Shown here piece by piece: positions 49,333 to 57,193 of a stretch of DNA of 64,000 nt; the first letter of the stretch is position 1, and every line of letters begins with the position of its first letter. Where the stretch lies: NCBI RefSeq assembly GCF_001006005.1, contig NZ_CP011254.1, positions 620,001 to 684,000 on the forward strand, read 5' to 3'. A program made the position numbers and the translations under genes. The stretch comes from Serratia fonticola. Lineage in GTDB: Bacteria > Pseudomonadota > Gammaproteobacteria > Enterobacterales > Enterobacteriaceae. The notes below the pieces were generated by a model that saw nothing but the letters and a program-made list of their open reading frames with translations, did no database searches and was not told the origin of the DNA.

Positions 49333-51930
49333 TTACACCGCGGTTTGGAAGATCACACCGTCGGCTTTTTCCGTGTACTGGGTCAACTGGTCGAAGTTCA
49401 GGTAGCGATAGGTATCCGCCGCCGTCTTGTCGACCTGTGCCATATAGGTCTGATACTCATCAGGCGTTGGCAAACGGCCCAGCAGTGATGCCACTGCTGC
49501 CAGCTCTGCGGAAGCCAGATAAACGTTGGCACCGGTACCCAGACGGTTCGGGAAGTTACGGGTCGAGGTGGAAACCACGGTCGCACCGTCCGCTACGCGT
49601 GCCTGGTTACCCATACACAGTGAACAGCCAGGGATCTCGATACGCGCCCCGCTCTTGCCAAAGACGCTGTAGTAGCCTTCTTCAGTCAGTTGCGCTGCGT
49701 CCATCTTGGTTGGCGGAGCCACCCACAGGCGAGTTGGCAGTTGGCCTTTATGCTGATCCAACAGTTTACCCGCCGCACGGAAGTGGCCGATGTTGGTCAT
49801 ACAGGAACCGATAAACACTTCGTCGATCTTGCTGTTGGCCACGTCGGACAGCAGGCGCGCGTCGTCCGGATCGTTCGGCGCACACAGGATTGGCTGCTTG
49901 ATATCGGCCAGATCGATTTCGATCACTGCGGCATATTCAGCATCCGCATCGCCTTCCAGCAACTGCGGATCCGTCAGCCATTTTTCCATCCCCTGAATAC
50001 GACGCTCCAGAGTACGGCGATCGCCATAACCTTCGGAGATCATCCACTTCAGCAGCACGATGTTAGAGCTCAGATATTCGGCAATCGGTGCCTTATCCAG
50101 CTTGATGGTACAACCGGCAGCGGAACGTTCTGCCGAGGCATCGGTCAGCTCAAACGCCTGCTCAACCTTCAGTTCCGGCAGACCTTCGATCTCCAGAATG
50201 CGGCCAGAGAAGATGTTCTTCTTGCCCTTCTTCTCTACGGTCAACAGGCCCTGCTGGATCGCGTAGTAAGGGATAGCATGCACCAGATCACGCAGGGTGA
50301 TACCAGGCTGCATTTTGCCTTTGAAGCGCACCAGCACCGACTCAGGCATATCCAGCGGCATCACACCGGTCGCGGCAGCAAAGGCCACCAGACCAGAACC
50401 GGCCGGGAAGGAAATGCCGATCGGGAAGCGGGTGTGGGAATCGCCACCGGTACCGACGGTATCCGGCAGTAACATGCGGTTCAGCCAGGAGTGGATCACA
50501 CCATCACCCGGGCGCAGCGAAACGCCGCCACGGTTCATGATGAAGTCTGGCAGCGTATGGTGAGTCGTGACGTCTACCGGTTTCGGGTACGCGGCAGTGT
50601 GACAGAACGACTGCATCACCAGATCGGCAGAGAAGCCCAGGCAAGCCAGATCTTTCAGCTCGTCACGGGTCATCGGGCCGGTGGTATCCTGTGAACCAAC
50701 CGAGGTCATCTTAGGTTCGCAGTATTCGCCAGGGCGAACACCAGCAACGCCACAGGCGCGGCCAACCATTTTCTGCGCCAGCGAGAAGCCCTTGCTGCTA
50801 GCCGCTACCGGCTTGGCAATGCGGAACACTTCGCTGTGCGGCAGGCCCAGCGCTTCACGCGCCTTGGTGGTCAAGCCACGGCCGATAATCAGTGGGATAC
50901 GGCCACCGGCACGCACTTCATCCAGCAGCACATCAGTTTTCAGCTCGAAGCTGGCAACCAGTTCACCGGTTTCATGGTTACGCACTTCGCCTTTATACGG
51001 GAAGATGTCGATCACATCGCCCATGTTCAAGTTGGAGACGTCCACTTCGATCGGCAACGCACCGGCATCTTCCATAGTGTTAAAGAAGATTGGCGCAATC
51101 TTGCCACCCAGCACCACACCGCCGCCACGCTTGTTCGGCACGTAGGGGATGTCGTCACCCATAAACCACAGCACCGAGTTGGTGGCTGATTTACGAGAAG
51201 AACCGGTACCGACCACGTCACCGACGTAGGCCAGCGGGAAACCTTTCTTGTTCAGCTCTTCAATCTGCTTGATCGGGCCAACGCTACCCGGCTGATCCGG
51301 GAAAATACCTTCACGTTCGCTCTTGAGCATAGCCAACGCATGCAGTGGGATATCTGGACGTGACCAGGCATCCGGAGCGGGTGACAGATCGTCGGTGTTG
51401 GTTTCGCCAGTCACTTTGAACACGGTCACGGTGATCTTTTCCGCCAACGGTGAGCGAGACAGATACCATTCGGCATCGGCCCAGGACTGCATGATCTGCT
51501 TGGCGTGTGGGTTACCGGCTTTGGCTTTCTCTTCTACGTCGTAGAAGTTATCAAACATCAGCAGCGTATGGGAAAGCGCCTTGGCAGCAATCGGTGCCAG
51601 CTTTTCGTTATCCAACGCATCGATCAGCGGATGAATGTTGTAACCGCCCTGCATGGTGCCTAGCAGTTCAATGGCTTTTTCGGGGGTAACCAGGGGGGAA
51701 GTGGCTTCGCCTTTGGCAACGGCTGCCAGAAAACCTGCTTTGACATAGGCGGCTTCATCGACGCCCGGTGGTACACGGTTAATCAGCAGGTCTAACAGAA
51801 ATTCTTCTTCGCCTTTTGGCGGATTTTTTAATGATTCAACCAGCGCTGCCATTTGTGTCGCATCTAATGGCTTAGGGACGATGCCCTCTGCAGCACGCTC
51901 GGCCACGTGCTTACGGTATTCTTCTAGCAC
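49333..51930 (-). CDS. acnB: Aconitate hydratase B
   Basis: TCA cycle aconitase and, in E. coli, also a 2-methylcitrate-pathway enzyme and iron-responsive RNA-binding protein. The protein is 865 aa, full length. AcnB-specific order: N-terminal HEAT-like region (1-160), swivel domain (160-370) and the [4Fe-4S] catalytic domains. Iron-sulfur ligands are the Cys of SCMTNIGHF and the pair in [22 protein letters not shown] with GAGG precedes the ATG. An ERIC lies 61 bp upstream. The synteny of acnB, then lpd, is as in E. coli. Confidence 0.97.
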   Translation of the reverse strand: MLEEYRKHVAERAAEGIVPKPLDATQMAALVESLKNPPKGEEEFLLDLLINRVPPGVDEAAYVKAGFLAAVAKGEATSPLVTPEKAIELLGTMQGGYNIHPLIDALDNEKLAPIAAKALSHTLLMFDNFYDVEEKAKAGNPHAKQIMQSWADAEWYLSRSPLAEKITVTVFKVTGETNTDDLSPAPDAWSRPDIPLHALAMLKSEREGIFPDQPGSVGPIKQIEELNKKGFPLAYVGDVVGTGSSRKSATNSVLWFMGDDIPYVPNKRGGGVVLGGKIAPIFFNTMEDAGALPIEVDVSNLNMGDVIDIFPYKGEVRNHETGELVASFELKTDVLLDEVRAGGRIPLIIGRGLTTKAREALGLPHSEVFRIAKPVAASSKGFSLAQKMVGRACGVAGVRPGEYCEPKMTSVGSQDTTGPMTRDELKDLACLGFSADLVMQSFCHTAAYPKPVDVTTHHTLPDFIMNRGGVSLRPGDGVIHSWLNRMLLPDTVGTGGDSHTRFPIGISFPAGSGLVAFAAATGVMPLDMPESVLVRFKGKMQPGITLRDLVHAIPYYAIQQGLLTVEKKGKKNIFSGRILEIEGLPELKVEQAFELTDASAERSAAGCTIKLDKAPIAEYLSSNIVLLKWMISEGYGDRRTLERRIQGMEKWLTDPQLLEGDADAEYAAVIEIDLADIKQPILCAPNDPDDARLLSDVANSKIDEVFIGSCMTNIGHFRAAGKLLDQHKGQLPTRLWVAPPTKMDAAQLTEEGYYSVFGKSGARIEIPGCSLCMGNQARVADGATVVSTSTRNFPNRLGTGANVYLASAELAAVASLLGRLPTPDEYQTYMAQVDKTAADTYRYLNFDQLTQYTEKADGVIFQTAV

Positions 51931-51990
51931 GACTTTCTCCTCGCTCTCATTGTCATTTATTGTGCCTGGCGTTTTATATTCAACCGTTTT

Positions 51991-52115
51991 TATACCCTAT
52001 GGATTTCGAGTTGTAGCTAGGCGACCAGCTCGTTCATCCCCAGGAGCTTACTACAGTAAGTGACTGGGGTGAGCGAGTGCAGTCAACAACGCTACGGCTC
52101 GAAAGACGACGGGTA
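51991..52115. repeat. ERIC element 4
   Basis: A 125-bp ERIC upstream of acnB, with TATACCC at the left and GACGGGTA at the right, and the core CCCCAGGAGCTTAC / GTAAGTGACTGGGG. Arms show compensating changes (TTTCGAG with CTCGAAA), which keeps the fold. Confidence 0.93.
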
Positions 52116-52411
52116 GAGCGTACGGTGATACTTGTCGGGCACTGCTGTCGATATCCTGGACTGTAAGTAAGGTACAGTGCCCGGTTCCGCCCAGCCAGCA
52201 TATCAGGATTTGAATCGGTTGTTAATTCGTTCACATAAAAGCAACATTAAATCTTTGCTGAATCGTTGACCGCAGCGTAATCGGCTGCAAAGCAGGCGGG
52301 ACGGGCTCGGGTTCGTTACGGCACAACAGCAATCTCAGCCCAATGAGCACAACATAACGTCCATACTTTTACAATGGTTATCGATAGAGTTGGGGAAATT
52401 GGCGGGCATTG
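52116..52411. other. Gap between ERIC 4 and the duplicated region
   Basis: About 300 bp without a gene I can support. It should contain the acnB promoter (minus strand). An imperfect dyad (CGGGCACTG ... CAGTGCCCG, 52138-52184) is visible. Confidence 0.4.
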
Positions 52412-52413
52412 GG

Positions 52414-52517
52414 CACAAAAAAACCGCCATAAAGACGGTTCTTTTGTATCCGCGTGGTGTTAGCAGGCACCGAACGGATTTCTTACATCGTTAAGAACGA
52501 TACAAGCGCTACCGAGC
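52414..52517 (-). ncRNA. Predicted antitoxin small RNA, copy 1
   Basis: An RNA of about 104 nt is predicted on the minus strand from the promoter at 52552-52524 to a terminator (stem AACCGTC with GGCGGTT, loop TTTAT, then seven T). Its first 20 nt are complementary to the toxin leader at 52658-52677 with 18 Watson-Crick and two G-U pairs. It is divergent from the toxin gene and does not overlap the coding region, so it would act in trans. Not verified by expression. Confidence 0.72.
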
Positions 52518-52523
52518 AAGGCT

Positions 52524-52552
52524 ATTGTGCGTAAATTTGGTTAAAAAATCAA
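52524..52552 (-). promoter_or_regulatory. Promoter of small RNA copy 1
   Basis: TTGATT (52552-52547), 17-bp spacer, CACAAT (52529-52524). Both hexamers and the spacing are the same in copy 2. The start site falls at about 52517, exactly at the pairing segment. Confidence 0.62.
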
Positions 52553-52657
52553 CCACCCGGGTGTAAAAACGAACCTTTTTTATGTACCCTGATTTTGGGT
52601 CTGTTCTGCCGGTTTAGCAGCCGGCCATCGGGCTTGAGAACAGTGCTGCAACTACTG

Positions 52658-52677
52658 CGATACAGGCGCTATCGAGC
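52658..52677 (+). promoter_or_regulatory. Small RNA target in the toxin leader, copy 1
   Basis: Twenty nt (CGATACAGGCGCTATCGAGC) that nearly repeat the sequence at 52498-52517 in direct orientation, so RNA from the minus strand there can pair here. The site is 64-83 nt upstream of the ATG, as expected for a ribosome standby or loading site rather than the start region itself. Confidence 0.7.
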
Positions 52678-52740
52678 GCTTGTTCCACCGGGGCTTTCCC
52701 GGTGAAGTCGCGGTGGTCGTGGTTCCACAAGGAACGCGCA

Positions 52741-52863
52741 ATGAAAGGGAGATCACTCATTATCCTGCTCATTGTACTGGGATCGGTGTTTGGAGTCAGT
52801 AAAGGTGGCTGGTCAGTTTCCGGCAATCAACTGATCTTCAACGTTGTACTCCAGAACAAGTAA
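52741..52863 (+). CDS. 40-aa hydrophobic peptide, predicted type I toxin, copy 1
   Basis: The product has a basic N-terminus (MKGRS), one hydrophobic helix (residues 5-19, LIILLIVLGSVFGV), and a polar tail GGWSVSGNQLIFNVVLQNK. It is too short for most gene finders. SD AGGAAC lies 6-7 nt upstream and can be buried by GTTCC four bases before it. The gene is followed at once by a strong terminator. The copy at 53252 encodes the same peptide with only two synonymous changes. I do not recognise the sequence with certainty; size, helix and regulation resemble TimP, ZorO or TisB. It could instead be a harmless membrane small protein. Confidence 0.75.
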   Translation: MKGRSLIILLIVLGSVFGVSKGGWSVSGNQLIFNVVLQNK

Positions 52864-52869
52864 GCTACT

Positions 52870-52893
52870 GGCCGCTCTTTGAGCGGCCTTTTA
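52870..52893 (+). terminator. Terminator of toxin gene, copy 1
   Basis: Perfect 8-bp stem (GGCCGCTC with GAGCGGCC, loop TTT) followed by TTTTAT, 6 bp after the stop codon. Confidence 0.9.
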
Positions 52894-52923
52894 TCAGGGG
52901 CTCGCCAATCCCCCGGCTCAAGG

Positions 52924-53028
52924 CACAAAAAAACCGCCATAAAGACGGTTCTTTTGTATCCGCGCGGTGTTAGCAGGCACCGAACGAATTTTTTACATCG
53001 TTAAAGAACGATACAAGCACTACCAAGT
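52924..53028 (-). ncRNA. Predicted antitoxin small RNA, copy 2
   Basis: About 105 nt, from a predicted start near 53028 to the same type of terminator. Its first 20 nt can pair with the leader at 53169-53188 (19 Watson-Crick pairs, one G-U). The segment differs from copy 1 at three positions, and the copy 2 target differs at matching positions. Confidence 0.72.
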
Positions 53029-53034
53029 TCCAGC

Positions 53035-53063
53035 ATTGTGCGTAAAGATGGTTAAAAAATCAA
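53035..53063 (-). promoter_or_regulatory. Promoter of small RNA copy 2
   Basis: TTGATT (53063-53058), 17-bp spacer, CACAAT (53040-53035), as in copy 1, although the sequence just downstream has diverged. Confidence 0.62.
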
Positions 53064-53168
53064 CCACCCGGGTGTAAAAACGAACCTTTTTTATGTACCC
53101 TGATTTTGGGTCTGTTCTGCCGGTTTAGCAGCCGGTCATCGGGCTTGAGAACAGTGCTGCAACTACTG

Positions 53169-53188
53169 CGATACAAGCATTACCAAGT
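53169..53188 (+). promoter_or_regulatory. Small RNA target in the toxin leader, copy 2
   Basis: CGATACAAGCATTACCAAGT, a near repeat of 53009-53028. It lies 64-83 nt before the copy 2 ATG, the same spacing as in copy 1. Confidence 0.7.
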
Positions 53189-53251
53189 GCTTGTTCCACC
53201 GGGGCTTTCCCGGTGAAGTCGCGGTGGTCGTGGTTCCACAGGGAACGCGCA

Positions 53252-53374
53252 ATGAAAGGGAGATCACTCATTATCCTGCTCATTGTACTGGGATCGGTGT
53301 TTGGAGTAAGTAAAGGTGGCTGGTCAGTTTCCGGCAACCAACTGATCTTCAACGTTGTACTCCAGAACAAGTAA
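53252..53374 (+). CDS. 40-aa hydrophobic peptide, predicted type I toxin, copy 2
   Basis: The peptide is identical to that of copy 1; the two base changes (GTC to GTA, AAT to AAC) are both synonymous. SD GGGAAC is upstream and can again pair with GTTCC. Same terminator. Two intact copies suggest that both are kept by selection or that the duplication is recent. Confidence 0.75.
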   Translation: MKGRSLIILLIVLGSVFGVSKGGWSVSGNQLIFNVVLQNK

Positions 53375-53380
53375 GCTACT

Positions 53381-53404
53381 GGCCGCTCTTTGAGCGGCCT
53401 TTTA
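53381..53404 (+). terminator. Terminator of toxin gene, copy 2
   Basis: Same 8-bp stem (GGCCGCTC with GAGCGGCC) and TTTTAT as copy 1. Confidence 0.9.
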
Positions 53405-53407
53405 TCC

Positions 53408-53435
53408 AGGCGGGCGCAGCATGCAGCGCCCCTAC
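53408..53435. repeat. Palindromic GGGCGC-GCATGC-GCGCCC repeat
   Basis: Same unit as at 36161-36189 (AGGCGGGCGC ... GCGCCCCTAC), placed directly after tandem unit 2. Confidence 0.6.
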
Positions 53436-53473
53436 TTTTTAAGTCCGGAGCGGGAATGTCTACAACTCGCCAA

Positions 53474-53500
53474 ATAAAAACGGCCCCTTTACAGGAGCCG
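53474..53500 (-). terminator. lpd terminator
   Basis: Minus-strand CGGCTCC and GGGGCCG (one G-U pair) form a 7-bp stem followed by TTTTTA, 27 bp beyond the lpd stop. Confidence 0.8.
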
Positions 53501-53526
53501 CTTATCAACCTTACCAACCGCAGAAA

Positions 53527-54951
53527 TTACTTCTTCTTGGCTTTCGGGTTTGGCAGATCGGTGATGCTGCCTTCGTAGATCTCTGCTGCCAAGCCTACGG
53601 ATTCGTGCAGGGTTGGGTGAGCGTGGATAGTCAATGCGATATCTTCTGCGTCACAACCCATCTCGATTGCCAGACCGATTTCACCCAACAGCTCGCCGCC
53701 GTTGGTGCCGACAATCGCGCCACCGATGATACGATGCGTTTCTTTGTCGAAGATCAGTTTGGTCATACCGTCTGCACAGTCAGAAGCGATAGCACGGCCT
53801 GAAGCTGCCCACGGGAAGGTGGAAGTTTCGTAGCTGATGCCTTTCTCTTTGGCTTCTTTCTCAGTCATCCCTACCCATGCCACTTCTGGCTCGGTGTAAG
53901 CGATCGATGGGATCACTTTCGGGTCGAAGTAGTGCTTCATACCGGCGATAACTTCAGCAGCTACGTGGCCTTCATGCACGCCTTTGTGCGCCAGCATCGG
54001 TTGACCGACGATGTCACCAATCGCGAAGATGTGCGGCACGTTGGTACGCAGTTGTTTGTCGACGTGGATAAAGCCACGTTCGTCAACTTCTACACCGGCT
54101 TGGCCAGCGTCCAGCAGTTTACCGTTCGGCACACGGCCGATCGCTACCAGCACCGCGTCGTAGCGCTGTGGTTCTGCAGGGGCTTTTTTACCTTCCATCG
54201 TGACGTAGATGCCGTCTTCTTTGGCTTCTACCGCGGTCACTTTGGTTTCCAGCATCAGGTTGAACTGCTTGCTGATACGCTTGGTAAAGACTTTCACCAC
54301 GTCTTTATCTGCAGCCGGGATCACCTGGTCGAACATTTCAACCACGTCGATCTGTGAACCCAGTGCATGGTATACGGTGCCCATTTCCAGGCCGATGATA
54401 CCGCCGCCCATAACCAGCATGCGCTCTGGAACGGTTTTCAGCGCCAGTGCATCGGTGGAATCCCACACGCGTGGATCTTCATGAGGAATAAATGGCAGTT
54501 GGATCGGACGGGAGCCTGCGGCGATGATGGCATTGTCGAAGTTGATGGTAGTTGCACCATTCTCACCTTCAACCACTAGCGTGTTGGCGCCGGTGAATTT
54601 ACCCAGGCCGTTGACCACTTTCACTTTGCGGCCTTTAGCCATGCCAGCCAGACCACCGGTCAGCTGATTGATGACTTTCTCTTTCCAGACGCGCACTTTG
54701 TCGATGTCGGTTTTCGGCTCGCCGAAAACGATGCCGTGCTCGGCCAGCGCTTTGGCTTCTTCGATCACTTTGGCAACGTGCAACAGTGCTTTGGAAGGAA
54801 TACAGCCCACGTTCAGGCAAACACCACCCAGAGTGGAGTAACGCTCAACCAGAATGGTTTCCAGACCTAAGTCAGCGCAACGAAAAGCAGCGGAGTAACC
54901 TGCAGGGCCCGCCCCAAGTACCACGACCTGAGTTTTAATTTCAGTACTCAT
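53527..54951 (-). CDS. lpd: Dihydrolipoyl dehydrogenase
   Basis: FAD enzyme (E3) that reoxidises lipoyl groups of pyruvate and 2-oxoglutarate dehydrogenases and the glycine cleavage system. The protein is 474 aa. Redox-active Cys45 and Cys50 are in GGVCLNVGCIPSK; the FAD site is GAGPAGYSAA, the NAD site GGGIIGLEMG, and the catalytic His is in HAHPTLHES. ATG 54951 was chosen over the adjacent 54954 for SD spacing and family match. It has its own upstream region including an ERIC, so it can be made apart from aceEF. Confidence 0.97.
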   Translation of the reverse strand: MSTEIKTQVVVLGAGPAGYSAAFRCADLGLETILVERYSTLGGVCLNVGCIPSKALLHVAKVIEEAKALAEHGIVFGEPKTDIDKVRVWKEKVINQLTGGLAGMAKGRKVKVVNGLGKFTGANTLVVEGENGATTINFDNAIIAAGSRPIQLPFIPHEDPRVWDSTDALALKTVPERMLVMGGGIIGLEMGTVYHALGSQIDVVEMFDQVIPAADKDVVKVFTKRISKQFNLMLETKVTAVEAKEDGIYVTMEGKKAPAEPQRYDAVLVAIGRVPNGKLLDAGQAGVEVDERGFIHVDKQLRTNVPHIFAIGDIVGQPMLAHKGVHEGHVAAEVIAGMKHYFDPKVIPSIAYTEPEVAWVGMTEKEAKEKGISYETSTFPWAASGRAIASDCADGMTKLIFDKETHRIIGGAIVGTNGGELLGEIGLAIEMGCDAEDIALTIHAHPTLHESVGLAAEIYEGSITDLPNPKAKKK

Positions 54952-54993
54952 CATGACCTCTTAATTAGTTGTCCGGCGGGTCAGACGTCATTT

Positions 54994-55120
54994 TATCCCC
55001 TTCGTCTTTCAAGCTGCAGCGTTGTTGGTTTCATTCGTTCACCCCAGTCACTTACTCAAGTAGGCTACTGGGGACTCACGAACTTACCGCCTAACTGCAG
55101 CTTGAAATCCATTGGGCATA
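54994..55120. repeat. ERIC element 5, opposite orientation
   Basis: A 127-bp ERIC in the aceF-lpd gap, reversed relative to the other four: CTTTCAAGCTGCAGCGTTGTT at the left, CACCCCAGTCACTTAC then CTGGGGACTC in the middle, and GCTTGAAATCCATTGGGCATA at the right. The core is a little diverged. Confidence 0.88.
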
Positions 55121-55280
55121 TTATTAATCAATCTCATAACGCCCTTCATCCACCGGGACGCATACACCGCGAGCAGTTTACAGAATTGTTAATAATCTGC
55201 AAAGCGTGTTCGAGTGACCCGTGTCCCAACAATTCTGTCGAGTCATGCAAAACCCGACAAAACTGCTACTGAATTACTAA

Positions 55281-55300
55281 GGGCGCAGCATGCTGCGCCC
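55281..55300. repeat. Perfect 20-bp palindrome after aceF
   Basis: GGGCGCAGCATGCTGCGCCC, the same core as at 36161 and 53408. With TTTTTT on the plus side it has terminator form for plus-strand transcripts; on the minus (aceF) side the tract is only TTAGTAATT. Confidence 0.7.
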
Positions 55301-55308
55301 TTTTTTCA

Positions 55309-57180
55309 TTACATCACCAGACGGCGAATGTCGGCCAGCATGTTGTTGATGATGGTGATAAAGCGTGCACCATCAGCACCGTCAATCACACGGTGGTCGA
55401 AGGAGAGCGACATTGGCATCATCAGACGCGGAGTGAACTCTTTACCGTTCCAGACCGGCTCCATCGCAGACTTGGAGACACCCAGGATAGCCACTTCCGG
55501 CGCGTTAACAATCGGCGCGAAGTGAGTAGTCCCGATACCACCCAGGCTGGAGATGGTGAAACAACCGCCCTGCATTTCGCCTGCGGTCAACTTACCGTCA
55601 CGCGCTTTTTTGGAGATCGCCATCAGTTCACGGGACAGCTCAGTGATGCTCTTCTTGTTCACATCCTTGAATACCGGAACCACCAGGCCATTTGGCGTAT
55701 CTACCGCCACGCCGATGTTGATGTATTTCTTCAGCGTCAGCTTCTGGCCATCTTCGGACAGTGAGCTGTTGAAGCGTGGCATCTGCTCCAGGGCAGCGGC
55801 AACGGCCTTCATGATGAACACCACCGGGGTGAACTTCACGTCCAGCTTACGCTTGGCAGCTTCGTCGTTCTGCTGCTTACGGAACGCTTCCAGATCGGTG
55901 ATATCGGTCTTGTCGAAGTGAGTCACGTGCGGGATCATCACCCAGTTGCGGCTCAGGTTGGCACCAGAGATTTTCTGGATGCGGCCCAGTTCAACTTCTT
56001 CGATCTCACCAAACTTGCTGAAGTCCACTTTCGGCCACGGCAGCATGCCTGGCAGGCCACCACCGGTAGCGGCAGGAGCGGCTTCGGCACGTTTGACCGC
56101 GTCTTTCACGTAAGCCTGAACGTCTTCGCGCAGGATACGGCCTTTACGACCGGTGCCCTTCACTTTCGCCAGGTTAACACCGAACTCACGCGCCAAGCGG
56201 CGGATGACTGGGGTAGCGTGAACGTAGGCGTCGTTTTCAGCGAACTCGCCTTTACCAGCGGCAGGTGCAGCCGCTTTGGCTTCCTGCTTGGCCGGAGCCG
56301 GAGCAGCTTCTGCTTTCTGGGCCGGAGCAGCGGCAGGTGCTGGTGCAGCGCCTTCCACCTCGAACACCATGATCAGAGAACCGGTTTTCACTTTGTCGCC
56401 GGTAGCGATTTTAATTTCTTTCACGGTGCCCGCGAACGGAGCCGGAACTTCCATAGAAGCCTTGTCACCTTCAACGGTGATCAGTGACTGCTCAGCGGCA
56501 ACTTTATCGCCCACTTTCACCATCACTTCGGTCACTTCTACTTCGTCGCCACCAATGTCTGGCACTTCGACGTTTTTCGCCGCGCTTGCCGCAGGGGCAG
56601 CAGCCGGAGCCGCCTGGGTAGCCACAGCAGCAGGGGCAGCAGAAGCCGCGCCAGCCACTTCGAAGACCATAATCAGGGAACCGGTTTTCACTTTGTCACC
56701 GGTGTTGATTTTGATCTCTTTCACGGTACCGGCGAATGGCGCAGGCACTTCCATAGAGGCCTTGTCGCCTTCTACGGTGATCAGAGACTGCTCGGCAGTC
56801 ACGGTATCGCCAACCTTCACCAGGATCTCGGTGACTTCAACTTCATCAGCGCCGATGTCTGGTACTTCAACATCTTTGGCTGCGGCAGCTGCAGGAGCTG
56901 CGGCTGGTTTTTCTTCAGCCTTGGCGGCTGGTGCGGCAGCGGCCGCACCTTCTGCTTCAAAGATCATCAGCAGTTTGCCAGTCTCGGTTTTATCACCGAC
57001 GGCCACTTTGATCTCTTTCACCACGCCAGCCTGCGGCGAAGGCACTTCCATGGAGGCTTTGTCGCCTTCCACGGTGATCAGCGATTGTTCAACTTCAACC
57101 TTATCGCCAACCTTCACCAGGATCTCGGTGATTTCAACTTCATCTGCACCGATGTCCGGCACTTTGATTTCGATAGACAT
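55309..57180 (-). CDS. aceF: Pyruvate dehydrogenase E2, dihydrolipoyl acetyltransferase
   Basis: Core subunit of the pyruvate dehydrogenase complex. The protein is 623 aa. Three lipoyl domains carry Lys41, Lys140 and Lys240 in GDKASME, joined by Ala/Pro-rich linkers. A peripheral-subunit-binding domain follows (about residues 320-360, [16 protein letters not shown]), then the catalytic domain with [15 protein letters not shown]. The three lipoyl segments are near repeats of each other. 13 bp after aceE in the operon. Confidence 0.97.
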   Translation of the reverse strand: MSIEIKVPDIGADEVEITEILVKVGDKVEVEQSLITVEGDKASMEVPSPQAGVVKEIKVAVGDKTETGKLLMIFEAEGAAAAAPAAKAEEKPAAAPAAAAAKDVEVPDIGADEVEVTEILVKVGDTVTAEQSLITVEGDKASMEVPAPFAGTVKEIKINTGDKVKTGSLIMVFEVAGAASAAPAAVATQAAPAAAPAASAAKNVEVPDIGGDEVEVTEVMVKVGDKVAAEQSLITVEGDKASMEVPAPFAGTVKEIKIATGDKVKTGSLIMVFEVEGAAPAPAAAPAQKAEAAPAPAKQEAKAAAPAAGKGEFAENDAYVHATPVIRRLAREFGVNLAKVKGTGRKGRILREDVQAYVKDAVKRAEAAPAATGGGLPGMLPWPKVDFSKFGEIEEVELGRIQKISGANLSRNWVMIPHVTHFDKTDITDLEAFRKQQNDEAAKRKLDVKFTPVVFIMKAVAAALEQMPRFNSSLSEDGQKLTLKKYINIGVAVDTPNGLVVPVFKDVNKKSITELSRELMAISKKARDGKLTAGEMQGGCFTISSLGGIGTTHFAPIVNAPEVAILGVSKSAMEPVWNGKEFTPRLMMPMSLSFDHRVIDGADGARFITIINNMLADIRRLVM

Positions 57181-57193
57181 TGTTCAGTACCTC

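Larger units (their letters stand above)
52412..52895. repeat. Tandem unit 1: small toxin gene plus divergent small RNA gene
   Basis: A 484-bp unit, repeated at 52922-53406 with high identity and 26 bp between units. From left to right it holds a minus-strand terminator, a small RNA gene with promoter, a plus-strand leader, a 40-codon gene and a plus-strand terminator. Differences between the units concentrate in the small RNA 5' end and its target. Confidence 0.92.
52922..53406. repeat. Tandem unit 2: small toxin gene plus divergent small RNA gene
   Basis: The second 485-bp unit, offset 510-511 bp from the first, with the same parts in the same order. The 3' part from the leader to the terminator is nearly identical to unit 1; the small RNA 5' region differs most. 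Confidence 0.92.

Noticed and set aside
52601..52643. LexA box in the toxin leader (CTGTTCT ... AGAACAG)
   Set aside because: The arms are about 29 bp apart, far more than the LexA spacing, and they form the base of an RNA hairpin instead.
52614..53517. Minus-strand frames of 70 and 130 codons through the tandem units (ending SSPMAGC / SSPMTGC)
   Set aside because: They run antisense across the toxin gene and leader, have no SD, and differ at amino acid level between copies, while the plus-strand 40-codon gene keeps an identical product.
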